This document shows positions 1 to 5,433 of a DNA stretch of 6,140 nt, piece after piece. The notes below the pieces were generated by a model. That model made no database searches and was not told the DNA's origin. It saw only the letters and a list, made by a program, of their open reading frames with translations. Within the stretch, counting starts at the first letter, position 1; each line of letters opens with the position of its first letter. This DNA is from Candidatus Methanomethylophilaceae archaeon. GTDB taxonomy: Archaea; Thermoplasmatota; Thermoplasmata; Methanomassiliicoccales; Methanomethylophilaceae. The position numbers were made by a program, and so were the translations under genes. Location of the stretch: the NCBI GenBank assembly GCA_023230065.1, contig JALNYB010000078.1, positions 1 to 6,140 of the forward strand, written 5' to 3'.

Positions 1-10
1 ATTGCTAAGA

Positions 11-237
11 GTACACAGATACCCTGGTAGGGTATTGTGTACCCGCCGGGCATCTGTTTCATCTGTTTGGAGCTCAACGAGATGTTGAGTCCTTCTACGC
101 TCTGGGCGTATGGCACACATAGGTGCTCAAGGGTTAAACTAAGATAGTAAAGCCCCTACATTACAATCATGGCGATTGTAATAATATCTTACCTCATCAT
201 ACCGCTTTGGATACGATAAAATAAGAAATACAAAATA
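11..237 (-). ncRNA. Long structured leader RNA, copy A (partner of copy B)
   Basis: Positions 11-202 match 5530-5720 with only about a dozen differences. After 16 unrelated bases (203-218) the match resumes from 219 to about 280. The segment is a chain of hairpins: ATACCC/GGGTAT (19-24/30-35) inside GTACACA/TGTGTAC (11-17/36-42); CTCAAC/GTTGAG (73-78/84-89); TACGC/GCGTA (96-100/106-110); GGGTT/AGCCC (131-135/151-155) enclosing ACTA/TAGT; and TTACAATC/GATTGTAA (161-168/174-181). Differences from copy B fall mostly in loops or preserve pairing. The minus strand is chosen because both copies have a good promoter at their right-hand end reading leftward. No credible ORF covers it. It fills the gene-free left edge and probably leads a minus-strand gene beyond position 1. 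It matches no riboswitch or ribozyme consensus I know. A plus-strand RNA ending at the AT-rich hairpin and T-run near 220-262 is the main alternative. Confidence 0.6.
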
Positions 238-243
238 TTCCTT

Positions 244-272
244 ATTTTAGCATATTTTTCTTTGATTTGTAA
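244..272 (-). promoter_or_regulatory. Sigma70-type promoter of leader copy A
   Basis: On the minus strand a -35 box TTACAA (272-267), a 17-bp spacer and an extended -10 TGC-TAAAAT (252-244) are visible. The same arrangement, also with a 17-bp spacer, precedes copy B. An AT-rich CCATAAAATTAC sequence at and above the -35 box is shared by both. Transcription would start near 237. The boxes are seen directly; activity is inferred. Confidence 0.6.
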
Positions 273-313
273 TTTTATGGTGATTAGGGTTGTATTATGG
301 GGGTTAAATGAAG

Positions 314-337
314 TTGACAACCCCGAAGGGTTGTTAA
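314..337 (-). terminator. Hairpin at the end of the 86-aa gene, probable terminator
   Basis: ACAACCC/GGGTTGT (317-323/328-334) is extended by further pairs including G-U to 314-337. The minus-strand loop is TTCG, a stable tetraloop. The stem begins at the stop codon of the 86-aa gene. The following minus-strand sequence is only moderately U-rich, so termination may be inefficient or the hairpin may protect a 3' end. Confidence 0.5.
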
Positions 338-594
338 TTTAAAAAGAGCATACTGGCTCTTTTGTCGTGCAATATAGTACGCATCATACAAATATCTGCA
401 TACACTTCCTGCAAAACGCCAGAGTCTACCAACTCAGAGTGAATTAATTCTATGGTGTCTTTCGTAAAAAACAATCCACCGTCGCAACGTCCGCATGCCA
501 TATAATCTGCCTTGTCGTTCAACAAAAATTCCTTTGTTTTGGAGCTTATTTCTTTTGTCGCTATTGATACAACTATAAAGATAGAATTTGTCAT
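334..594 (-). CDS. Small soluble protein of unknown function (86 aa)
   Basis: I do not recognise this protein. It starts at the ATG at 594, five bases after GGAG, and ends in a TAA that touches a UUCG-loop hairpin. It has no clear membrane segment or signal peptide. Near residues 34-37 is a CGRC pair (CxxC) in the context ACGRCDGGLFF, which could bind a metal or form a disulphide; a further Cys sits near residue 69. The rest looks helical and mixed in charge. It is the last gene of the minus-strand block and is separated from the preceding 34-aa peptide gene by a structured leader that captures its ribosome binding site, so translation is probably regulated. The same leader family precedes the 74-aa and 1098-aa genes, which suggests a shared regulon. 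The strong RBS and shared leader are the main support that it is a real gene. Confidence 0.8.
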   Translation of the reverse strand: MTNSIFIVVSIATKEISSKTKEFLLNDKADYMACGRCDGGLFFTKDTIELIHSELVDSGVLQEVYADICMMRTILHDKRASMLFLN

Positions 595-686
595 ATTATC
601 TCCTTTTTTTGAGAAAAAAAGAGCACGCCTACCCTTCAGGGCAGTGACTATGCATGCCCTTATAGGTAAACTTCATATGAAGCAAC
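595..686 (-). promoter_or_regulatory. Short structured leader L1, hides the RBS of the 86-aa gene
   Basis: In minus-strand order: hairpin P1 CTTCATATGAAG (682-671); outer helix P2 CCTAT/GGTAGG (near 666-662 and 633-628), enclosing P3 AGGGCA/TGCCCT (660-655/643-638) with a loop ending in AGTCAC; and P4, where CTC plus seven T (623-614) faces seven A plus GGAG (610-600). P4 covers the Shine-Dalgarno sequence GGAG at 603-600. The layout matches L2 and L3 with different bases in the stems. It begins four bases after the stop of the upstream 34-aa gene, so it works inside an operon or carries its own promoter, which I cannot locate. Confidence 0.65.
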
Positions 687-689
687 TAT

Positions 690-794
690 TTAATGATGTT
701 GAGGCTTGGAATCGTTTGAAAGAAGATAATTTCCTATCACCCCTATGGCAATAATTGTTCCGATGATAAGGATCCCTGTTAAAGTGTTCATCAT
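690..794 (-). CDS. 34-aa single-span membrane peptide
   Basis: The peptide begins MMNTLTGILIIG, has one hydrophobic segment (about residues 4-25) and ends in a short polar tail rich in Asn, Asp, Lys and His (SNDSKPQHH). The first ATG (794-792) overlaps the TGA of the 120-aa membrane protein, so the two are probably translationally coupled. A second ATG immediately follows (791-789) and lies six bases from GGAG, a better distance, so the product may be 33 aa. The 95-aa membrane protein at 5146-5433 is also followed directly by a 34-aa hydrophobic peptide. That repeated layout is the main argument for this being a real gene. Function is unknown: a holin-like accessory, a type I toxin-like peptide or a small subunit of the preceding membrane protein are all possible. 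Confidence 0.65.
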   Translation of the reverse strand: MMNTLTGILIIGTIIAIGVIGNYLLSNDSKPQHH

Positions 795-1153
795 GAACTC
801 CTTTTTTCTATTTCTCCGTAGAACTTATTTTTTAGCTCTCTGAAGAGTTCTTTCATCAGTATACCAAAAAAGAACACAATTACCAAGATTCCCCATTTCT
901 CTTCCGTCGTAATAAACAAAGCTATCACGCTGAAAGAGGAAACATTAGGCCCCATGTCCGCAAAGAAAAAAAGTATCGATGCTATCCTATTTCTGTATTT
1001 AACATCATAGGTGCATCTTTGCAACACTTTCTCTTTTTGGATCAACATTTTTTCATGCAATGCCTTACTACCCATGTGCAACATGTATAGAACAGGCAAC
1101 ACCTCTAATGCAACTAAGCCCAATACCCAGTTATTCAATATGCTCATCTCCAT
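791..1153 (-). CDS. Three-span membrane protein (120 aa), unknown function
   Basis: Hydrophobic stretches lie at about residues 9-26, 58-81 and 86-104. They are separated by a basic loop (about 29-57, rich in Lys and Arg) and followed by a charged, probably amphipathic tail (KELFRELKNK, then EKRSS). There is no cleavable signal peptide and I do not recognise the family. The start at 1153 is six bases after GGAG, which overlaps the TAG stop of the 1098-aa gene, so the two genes form a tight unit. The TGA stop overlaps the ATG of a 34-aa membrane peptide. The last span and tail resemble the 95-aa protein (WGILVIVFFFG...KELFRELKNK against YGTILVLIGASIREFFNEINKK), so the two may be diverged paralogues; that is judged by eye. 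The extended positive loop suggests a defined topology in the inner membrane. Confidence 0.85.
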   Translation of the reverse strand: MEMSILNNWVLGLVALEVLPVLYMLHMGSKALHEKMLIQKEKVLQRCTYDVKYRNRIASILFFFADMGPNVSSFSVIALFITTEEKWGILVIVFFFGILMKELFRELKNKFYGEIEKRSS

Positions 1154-1162
1154 CGCAATCTC

Positions 1163-4100
1163 CTAAAAAAGAGTTCCATTTGCGAATGTTTGAAGCATAT
1201 CTGCGGTGTAAAGAGACGCAGCAACAGAAGCCGCCGCTTGAGTGCCTCTTTGCAATTTTTGTTTGAGTTCTTTTGCAAACTCAGGGTAGAGGATAAATCC
1301 TTTTGCAAAGCGAGAATAATATCCTCGTTTGCTTTTGATCAACCATTGATTGAAGCTTTTGAAATCTTCAATCTCTGATTTGATACGAAGAACATCCTCT
1401 ACCCCTTTTCCATCAGTTCTCTCAAACGCAACAATTTCGCCCTGCTCTATTAAAGCCTCGAAATCTTGTGCCGGATCCTCCGATGTTTGTGCAACAGATA
1501 TTGGTTGAGCGGTTTGCACCGCCTCTTTCTCAGTGCTAATTTGTGCGGATATCGCTCCACCCATGAGATCTCCAAACAGCTTACTGTATACATCAGTATA
1601 CCCATTACCAATATAAGCATTTATGTCGGCAAGCACCGCTTGAAGAAACTCTTTGGATGGTGTAAATCTTTCGTGTACACGCATCTCATGATTAAACGCT
1701 TCCTCCTCATCTTTCATACACCCACTCACAACCTCTTTGAATAAAGTAAGTTTACCTTTATGGTTGTAATTAAGAATGTTTGGATTGCAGAGGATATTCC
1801 ATTTTACGTAGCGGTACTCCTGGAACATTTTTAGAATCTTTTTAAGATCTGCAAGTTCCATTTTTGGGTTACGCGCCAAGTGCTCAAACACCGTCACGTA
1901 CTCTTCACCTTTTAACTTCATCATCTGATCAAGAATAGGTTTTGGAGTATTAGGATTTGAGGCAACAGCTGCTTTAATGTGAGGCGCTTTTAGTTTCGCC
2001 AAATCCATCAAAGTGCCGGCCACTGTGTAGGTATTGCCGGCGACATAACCTCTAACATCTTGATTTTTGTCTTTTGCCAATATATCAAGAAGTCTTGGAT
2101 CTGTTGTAGTTTTTGCAACTTTGCATCTTGTGTTTGCCGGAGATGCTTGGATCTTTTTAAGTTCAACCTCAAACAGATCAACCTCCCCTGCTCTAGCAAG
2201 TTCGTCTTTTACCTTTTGGGTAAAAAATTCTAAATGTGCATCATTTTCTTCTACGATCGGTCTTGCAAACTCGGTATTATCCTTTAGTTCAGAACCAAGG
2301 TAAACCATTAAAGAGCTGTAACCGTATTTATCGAAAAAGTTTTTCATGCGTACAGCATCGTTGCGATATCTCTCCGACGCTTTACCGATAACCATTTTAT
2401 CATGGGAGATACACTCATCCATAAACTCTAAATGGTCCGTTAACGCCGGGTGGATAAGCCATGCGTAGAATCTTCTTTCGTTTTTTGATTCCAAAACACG
2501 ACGATTCCACTTAACCAATGTTTCCAACTTTACCAAACTTGCATCAAGCGCAGTGACACCATCAATGATGTTATCGATAACACTCAACACAAACTCTTCG
2601 TCTTGAATCATCTCCGCATCGATCATAGCCGCCGGATTAGTTTTCATGACAGTAGAGTTGAACTCAATGACTTGCTCATGCCAGAGAGACTCTTTTGCTA
2701 CAAGCGCTTTTTTAATGTCTCTTCTAGCTTTATCGCTGAAGCCGCCAAGCAATACAGAGCTTTTTACCCTATCCCATGCGCCATTTTTTCGAATAGACAC
2801 AAGGAAAGAGATCCACTCTTTTTTGCTTACGTTGTTTTGGATATAGTTAACGATGTATGATACCACCGCTGCTTTATCCTCAACGACTTCCGCCCATACA
2901 TCAACCGTCATTTTTTTTGCATGGTTTCCACAAAAAGAGATGTTTGATAAGATCTTCATAGCCAAAACCTCAGCAGAAACCGATTTTCTGTTTTTGAAGA
3001 TCAAATCGATTGTGTCAGCATTGACAAGAGAGTAGAGAGCGCGAAGCTCTTTCTCTGCTCGTTCAGCAGCTTCTCTCATGAAGTCGCGATAACTTTTCTC
3101 TTTTTCAACACGAACATAATTCGTATCGATTTTGATGAAGTTATCAATTCCGCTAGGGCGAGCAGCTCCGTGTGCTGTTTTAAAGAACAACTTATAAAGA
3201 CCGATGAGCTCTTGTTTTGTTTTTTCATCAAACGTATGGAAGTCAAAGTAGATTCCACTGAGATTCTCATAGAAATCTCTATGTTTAATAATCGCAAAAC
3301 CGTCATCATCGTTTAGGACCTCATCGCCCTCTTCTCTTGCAAACAATGCACCTATTTCGCACGCACGTGCCACCACCTCTGTAGGCTCTTGATAATATCC
3401 TGTTTTACTAGAAAGTTCATCAGGAACACAAACCATAGGTGTCAGCTTTGCGATGAGATAGTTTACATATGCATCATCTGCAAAATCCACAAGGTGAACA
3501 AGGTGAGCCAACTCATGCAACACCGCTGCGGTGGTTCTCACATCCACCGCCACAAGAAGCTGTGACTGCATGAAAAGACCGATAGCTGAGTAGTTACCAA
3601 GCTTGCGTGCCTTCATTGTAAATTTGAATGAAGCATTTAATTGAAAACGCTCCACTTGCTTTACAAGAGATGTCATCTTAGCAACATCACCATCACCGTC
3701 GATCTCTACAGCTTCCACGTATTTCGTGTTGCCATTAAGAAGCGATGAAAGTTCGCGAAGCTCCGCTTGCTTATGCGAAGGAGCTATTTGTTGCACGCCA
3801 TCACTGTTGACAAATGAGGAGTTTTGAATAACACCGTCAATGCCTGTGCGGCTAAAGGTTGCATCAAATGCCGCTCTCTCTTCGTGCGTCATTGTTTTAC
3901 GCACATTTGAAAAAGCAACATCTTCAGCAACCACTTTAGCGATAATTTTGTCCGCCAAGATAGTTGATGGATACAAAATCGCTTTTTCATACTCATTTTT
4001 CGTCTCTTCGTATTTTACGAGAGTTTTGAGTACATCTACGAGTTCTTTACGCTCTATCCCAAAGATACCTTTGAGAATTAAAGCTTTGAGCTCAACTCTT

Positions 4101-4459
4101 GTGTGGTTTGACACAGCCCCCACTTCAAAAGAAACACCACATAAAGTGATAGTGTTCTCTATTTTATCGTAAGTAGCACCGAATACATCCTCGATGGTGT
4201 TGTAAATTGAGTCAAACTCTCTCACTCTACCGTCTTTGATGCTGCCAATAATCGGCTGTGCATTAAACAACACCTCAGCGCTTTTTGATACATCTTTATC
4301 CAACGCCTCTAAAATTTCACTTCTTGAAGCTCTCATCTCGATTGCTTCTGAAGCGTTGTCGAAATGACACTCAACTCCGTTTTCTTTTAATTGCACAGTA
4401 GCAATTAATCGAGCTAAAGTGTTTGAGTGTTTTTTGAAATTCATTAAATTTTTGAACAT
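1163..4459 (-). CDS. Large polyvalent-type protein: zincin domain plus variant leucine-rich repeats (1098 aa)
   Basis: Seen: HELAH at residues 315-319 after a hydrophobic strand (LLVAVDVRTTAAVL), then PTEVVARACE at 359-368. This is the pattern of gluzincin metallopeptidases, with H315 and H319 and probably E361 binding zinc and E316 catalytic. Residues about 773-900 hold four imperfect repeats with the cores VAGNTYT, VASNPNTP, LARNPKM and LCNPNIL, as in leucine-rich repeat variant (HEAT-like) proteins. A linker rich in Ala, Gln, Ser and Thr (about 970-1000) leads to a C-terminal module with GYYSRFAKGFIL (1046-1057), reminiscent of a small domain at the ends of phage and plasmid polyvalent proteins. 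No signal peptide, helicase or relaxase motif is seen, so it is probably cytoplasmic. The H-E-L-A-H plus P-T-E-V-x-A-R layout is like the zincin domain of large polyvalent proteins of phages and conjugative elements. Its substrate is unknown. The start at 4459 follows GGAG by six bases, inside leader L2. It overlaps the RBS of the 120-aa gene downstream. Confidence 0.95.
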   Translation of the reverse strand: MFKNLMNFKKHSNTLARLIATVQLKENGVECHFDNASEAIEMRASRSEILEALDKDVSKSAEVLFNAQPIIGSIKDGRVREFDSIYNTIEDVFGATYDKIENTITLCGVSFEVGAVSNHTRVELKALILKGIFGIERKELVDVLKTLVKYEETKNEYEKAILYPSTILADKIIAKVVAEDVAFSNVRKTMTHEERAAFDATFSRTGIDGVIQNSSFVNSDGVQQIAPSHKQAELRELSSLLNGNTKYVEAVEIDGDGDVAKMTSLVKQVERFQLNASFKFTMKARKLGNYSAIGLFMQSQLLVAVDVRTTAAVLHELAHLVHLVDFADDAYVNYLIAKLTPMVCVPDELSSKTGYYQEPTEVVARACEIGALFAREEGDEVLNDDDGFAIIKHRDFYENLSGIYFDFHTFDEKTKQELIGLYKLFFKTAHGAARPSGIDNFIKIDTNYVRVEKEKSYRDFMREAAERAEKELRALYSLVNADTIDLIFKNRKSVSAEVLAMKILSNISFCGNHAKKMTVDVWAEVVEDKAAVVSYIVNYIQNNVSKKEWISFLVSIRKNGAWDRVKSSVLLGGFSDKARRDIKKALVAKESLWHEQVIEFNSTVMKTNPAAMIDAEMIQDEEFVLSVIDNIIDGVTALDASLVKLETLVKWNRRVLESKNERRFYAWLIHPALTDHLEFMDECISHDKMVIGKASERYRNDAVRMKNFFDKYGYSSLMVYLGSELKDNTEFARPIVEENDAHLEFFTQKVKDELARAGEVDLFEVELKKIQASPANTRCKVAKTTTDPRLLDILAKDKNQDVRGYVAGNTYTVAGTLMDLAKLKAPHIKAAVASNPNTPKPILDQMMKLKGEEYVTVFEHLARNPKMELADLKKILKMFQEYRYVKWNILCNPNILNYNHKGKLTLFKEVVSGCMKDEEEAFNHEMRVHERFTPSKEFLQAVLADINAYIGNGYTDVYSKLFGDLMGGAISAQISTEKEAVQTAQPISVAQTSEDPAQDFEALIEQGEIVAFERTDGKGVEDVLRIKSEIEDFKSFNQWLIKSKRGYYSRFAKGFILYPEFAKELKQKLQRGTQAAASVAASLYTADMLQTFANGTLF

Positions 4460-4549
4460 GTTTATCTCCTCTATGTTCTTGTAGAGAAGACATACCTATC
4501 CCTTAGAGGGATTATATATGTCCCTCTTGGGTAGGCTCATGTGAGCAAC
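4460..4549 (-). promoter_or_regulatory. Short structured leader L2, hides the RBS of the 1098-aa gene
   Basis: In minus-strand order: P1 GCTCA/TGAGC (4546-4542/4539-4535); P2 CCTACCC/GGGATAGG with one bulged A (4535-4529/4502-4495); P3 AGAGGGA/TCCCTCT (4527-4521/4511-4505); P4 TCTTCTCTA/TAGAGGAGA (4490-4482/4473-4465), a continuous nine-pair helix with one G-U that encloses the Shine-Dalgarno sequence GGAG (4469-4466). Every helix differs in sequence from L1 and L3 yet still pairs, which is direct covariation evidence. The 24-bp palindrome lies just upstream, leaving almost no room for a separate promoter. Confidence 0.7.
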
Positions 4550-4564
4550 TTTATTGTTTAGATT

Positions 4565-4588
4565 ATTTAACCATCCGGATGGTTAAAT
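4565..4588 (-). terminator. Perfect 24-bp palindrome after the 74-aa gene, probable terminator
   Basis: The two 12-base halves (4565-4576 and 4577-4588, centred on TCCGGA) are exact reverse complements. The palindrome starts two bases after the TAA of the 74-aa gene. The T-run follows on the plus strand (4588-4592), while the minus strand continues AATCTAAAC, so it is better shaped for plus-strand termination. On the minus strand it may give partial termination, protect a 3' end, or bind a dimeric regulator as DNA. Confidence 0.5.
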
Positions 4589-4590
4589 TT

Positions 4591-4815
4591 TTAGGAGACT
4601 TGTTTTGTCTGCCATACTGTCACCCATTCCTTTGTATCTGCCAATTTATGATCGATTCTCAGAACGTCGAAAATTTCAATGTAGGCATCCATCTCCTCTA
4701 CCGTTCCCCAATGGGTCTCTTTGTGTTTAAGCGTATTATTGCTTTGGTACCAAAGTCTATAACTCATTGATGACGTGTGTGATATCATCAATGGACTAGC
4801 TAAACGTGTTGTCAT
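4591..4815 (-). CDS. Small soluble protein of unknown function (74 aa)
   Basis: I do not recognise it. The frame is open from an ATG at 4845, but that codon sits inside the conserved leader. The ATG at 4815 is five bases after GGAG and aligns with the starts of the two other genes that have this leader, so I chose 4815 (MTTRLASPLM...). The protein has no membrane span. It has a Ser/Thr-rich N-terminus, a Tyr/Trp-rich middle (SYRLWYQSN) and an acidic helix (GTVEEMDAYIEIFDVL), then a Trp-containing end. The pattern suggests a compact alpha/beta fold rather than a DNA-binding helix-turn-helix. It is followed within two bases by a 24-bp palindrome. Shared control with the 1098-aa and 86-aa genes, through matching leaders, is the best functional clue. 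Confidence 0.75.
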   Translation of the reverse strand: MTTRLASPLMISHTSSMSYRLWYQSNNTLKHKETHWGTVEEMDAYIEIFDVLRIDHKLADTKEWVTVWQTKQVS

Positions 4816-4904
4816 AGTATCTCCTTTTATGAGAAAAAAGAGCATACCTACCCTAAAGGGCAGTGACTGTATATGCCCTTGTGGGTAGGCTTCTATGAAG
4901 CAAC
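4816..4904 (-). promoter_or_regulatory. Short structured leader L3, hides the RBS of the 74-aa gene
   Basis: The best-formed copy. In minus-strand order: P1 GCTTC/GAAGC (4901-4897/4893-4889); P2 CCTACCC/GGGTAGG (4889-4883/4853-4847); P3 AAGGGCA/TGCCCTT (4880-4874/4862-4856) with an 11-base loop ending in AGTCAC; P4 CTCTTTTT/AAAAGGAG (4842-4835/4828-4821, one G-U), which covers the Shine-Dalgarno sequence GGAG at 4824-4821. CTGCCC can also pair with GGGTAG across a four-base loop, excluding P2 and P3. A weak -10 box TATTGT (4920-4915, minus strand) upstream would start RNA near the first helix. Confidence 0.7.
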
Positions 4905-4911
4905 TAAAATT

Positions 4912-4940
4912 TTGACAATAAAAATCCCTCTGCGCCTAAT
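4912..4940 (+). promoter_or_regulatory. Possible plus-strand promoter facing the 34-aa peptide gene
   Basis: A consensus -35 TTGACA (4912-4917) is followed after 17 bases by CCTAAT (4935-4940), four of six matches to TATAAT. It would start RNA near 4947 towards the hairpin at 5002-5029. In an AT-rich genome this could be chance. Confidence 0.3.
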
Positions 4941-4946
4941 CAGTGT

Positions 4947-5039
4947 TAAAAATCAACATCTGGACATATTATTAAGGGGATTTAATGGCGGTTTATTTTT
5001 GAACTCGTCTTAAGAGGTTAAGACAAGTTTGTGATTTTT
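4947..5039 (+). ncRNA. Possible small plus-strand RNA converging on the 34-aa peptide gene
   Basis: A transcript from the candidate promoter at 4912-4940 would run about 90 nt and end at the hairpin and T-run at 5002-5039, touching the 3' end of the 34-aa membrane peptide gene. It contains AGGGG, six bases, then a five-codon frame ATG GCG GTT TAT TTT TGA (4985-5002) ending exactly at the hairpin. Convergent small RNA plus hydrophobic peptide is the layout of par/fst type I toxin-antitoxin loci. This is a hypothesis with no direct evidence of transcription. Confidence 0.25.
5002..5039 (+). terminator. Strong hairpin with T-run on the plus strand, at the end of the 34-aa gene
   Basis: Twelve-base arms 5002-5013 and 5018-5029 pair with one mismatch around a GAGG loop, followed on the plus strand by GTGATTTTT. 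On the minus strand it lies nine bases beyond the 34-aa peptide stop but is followed by CAAAAATAAA, with no U-run. It therefore fits a plus-strand terminator best, and may also act as a 3' stabilising or weak terminator hairpin for the minus-strand genes. Confidence 0.55.
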
Positions 5040-5142
5040 AATGAAGGTTGCAATAACCTTGACTATCATCTTTTTTTGAAGCTTTTAGGATGCCGAATGC
5101 TATAAAAGCAGCGATCATTCCTAATCCTACCAAAAGTTCCAT
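5038..5142 (-). CDS. 34-aa single-span membrane peptide
   Basis: The peptide starts MELLVGLGMIAAFIAFG, with a hydrophobic segment over about residues 2-19, then a charged and polar tail (KASKKDDSQ...YCNLH). The ATG at 5142 lies three bases after the stop of the 95-aa membrane gene, with AAGGATAGG as RBS, so the two are co-translated. Its length equals that of the 34-aa peptide at 690-794, which also follows a small membrane protein. The shape (short hydrophobic helix plus charged tail) is like Fst/Ldr type I toxins, phage holin accessories or small regulatory subunits. I see no diagnostic residue deciding among these. A hairpin follows nine bases after the TAA. Confidence 0.7.
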   Translation of the reverse strand: MELLVGLGMIAAFIAFGILKASKKDDSQGYCNLH

Positions 5143-5145
5143 AAC

Positions 5146-5433
5146 CTATCCTTTTTTGTTTATTTCGTTAAAAAACTCCCTGATGGAAGCTCCTATCAGC
5201 ACCAATATTGTACCATAGTTGGTGAACAAATCTACAAAAGTAAACTTATCTAAACCAATTGAAAATACAACGCTTGCAACAACACCTCCACCAATCATAT
5301 AAAGAGCATCACCAAAAATAGCAATACCTCTCATTATAAAAGATTTCTTTCTGATAAAATTAATAAAAAGACCAAAAAGAGGAGTGTTGTAAATAAACAA
5401 CAAGGATATAAATAAAAATAATAGGTATATCAT
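5146..5433 (-). CDS. Small multi-span membrane protein (95 aa), unknown function
   Basis: Hydrophobic stretches cover about residues 2-26, 36-60 and 72-84. Between them are a basic turn (FIRKK, about 26-30) and a short polar loop (LDKFTFVD); the tail (SIREFFNEINKKG) is amphipathic and basic. There is no cleavage site, so it is an inner-membrane protein, family not recognised. The start at 5433 follows AGGAG by eight bases. That RBS is paired in a hairpin with CTCCTG upstream, at the end of an unusually long leader (about 320 nt) that includes structured RNA copy B. A 34-aa membrane peptide follows three bases after the stop. The last span and tail resemble the end of the 120-aa protein at 791-1153, so the two may be paralogues. 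A holin, exclusion or immunity role is conceivable; nothing in the sequence decides. Confidence 0.8.
   Translation of the reverse strand: MIYLLFLFISLLFIYNTPLFGLFINFIRKKSFIMRGIAIFGDALYMIGGGVVASVVFSIGLDKFTFVDLFTNYGTILVLIGASIREFFNEINKKG

Noticed and set aside
11..237. Group I intron, IscB-associated RNA or known riboswitch in the long leader
   Set aside because: AAGATAGT recalls the group I S element, but the matching R element and a split gene are missing; there is no IscB/IsrB gene; known riboswitch core motifs were not found by eye.
601..640. Intrinsic terminator formed by P2/P3 and the T-run in leader L1
   Set aside because: The T-run starts several bases after the stem, pairs better with the A-run at the RBS, and is absent in L2.
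512..754. Plus-strand 80-codon open frame across leader L1
   Set aside because: It is antisense to the 86-aa gene, the leader and the 34-aa peptide, and is a by-product of their composition.
3840..4172. Plus-strand 110-codon open frame, and other frames inside the 1098-aa gene
   Set aside because: Shadow frames with Ser-rich low-complexity translations, no RBS and a strong gene on the other strand.
690..4459. Filamentous phage structural block (pIII, pVI and pVII-like order by size)
   Set aside because: The large protein lacks a signal peptide and has zincin and LRV features, and no Zot/pI-type ATPase is visible.
4816..4845. Ten-codon N-terminal extension of the 74-aa protein (ATG at 4845)
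   Set aside because: It lies within the conserved leader; the start at 4815 has the proper GGAG spacing and matches the other two leader-controlled genes.
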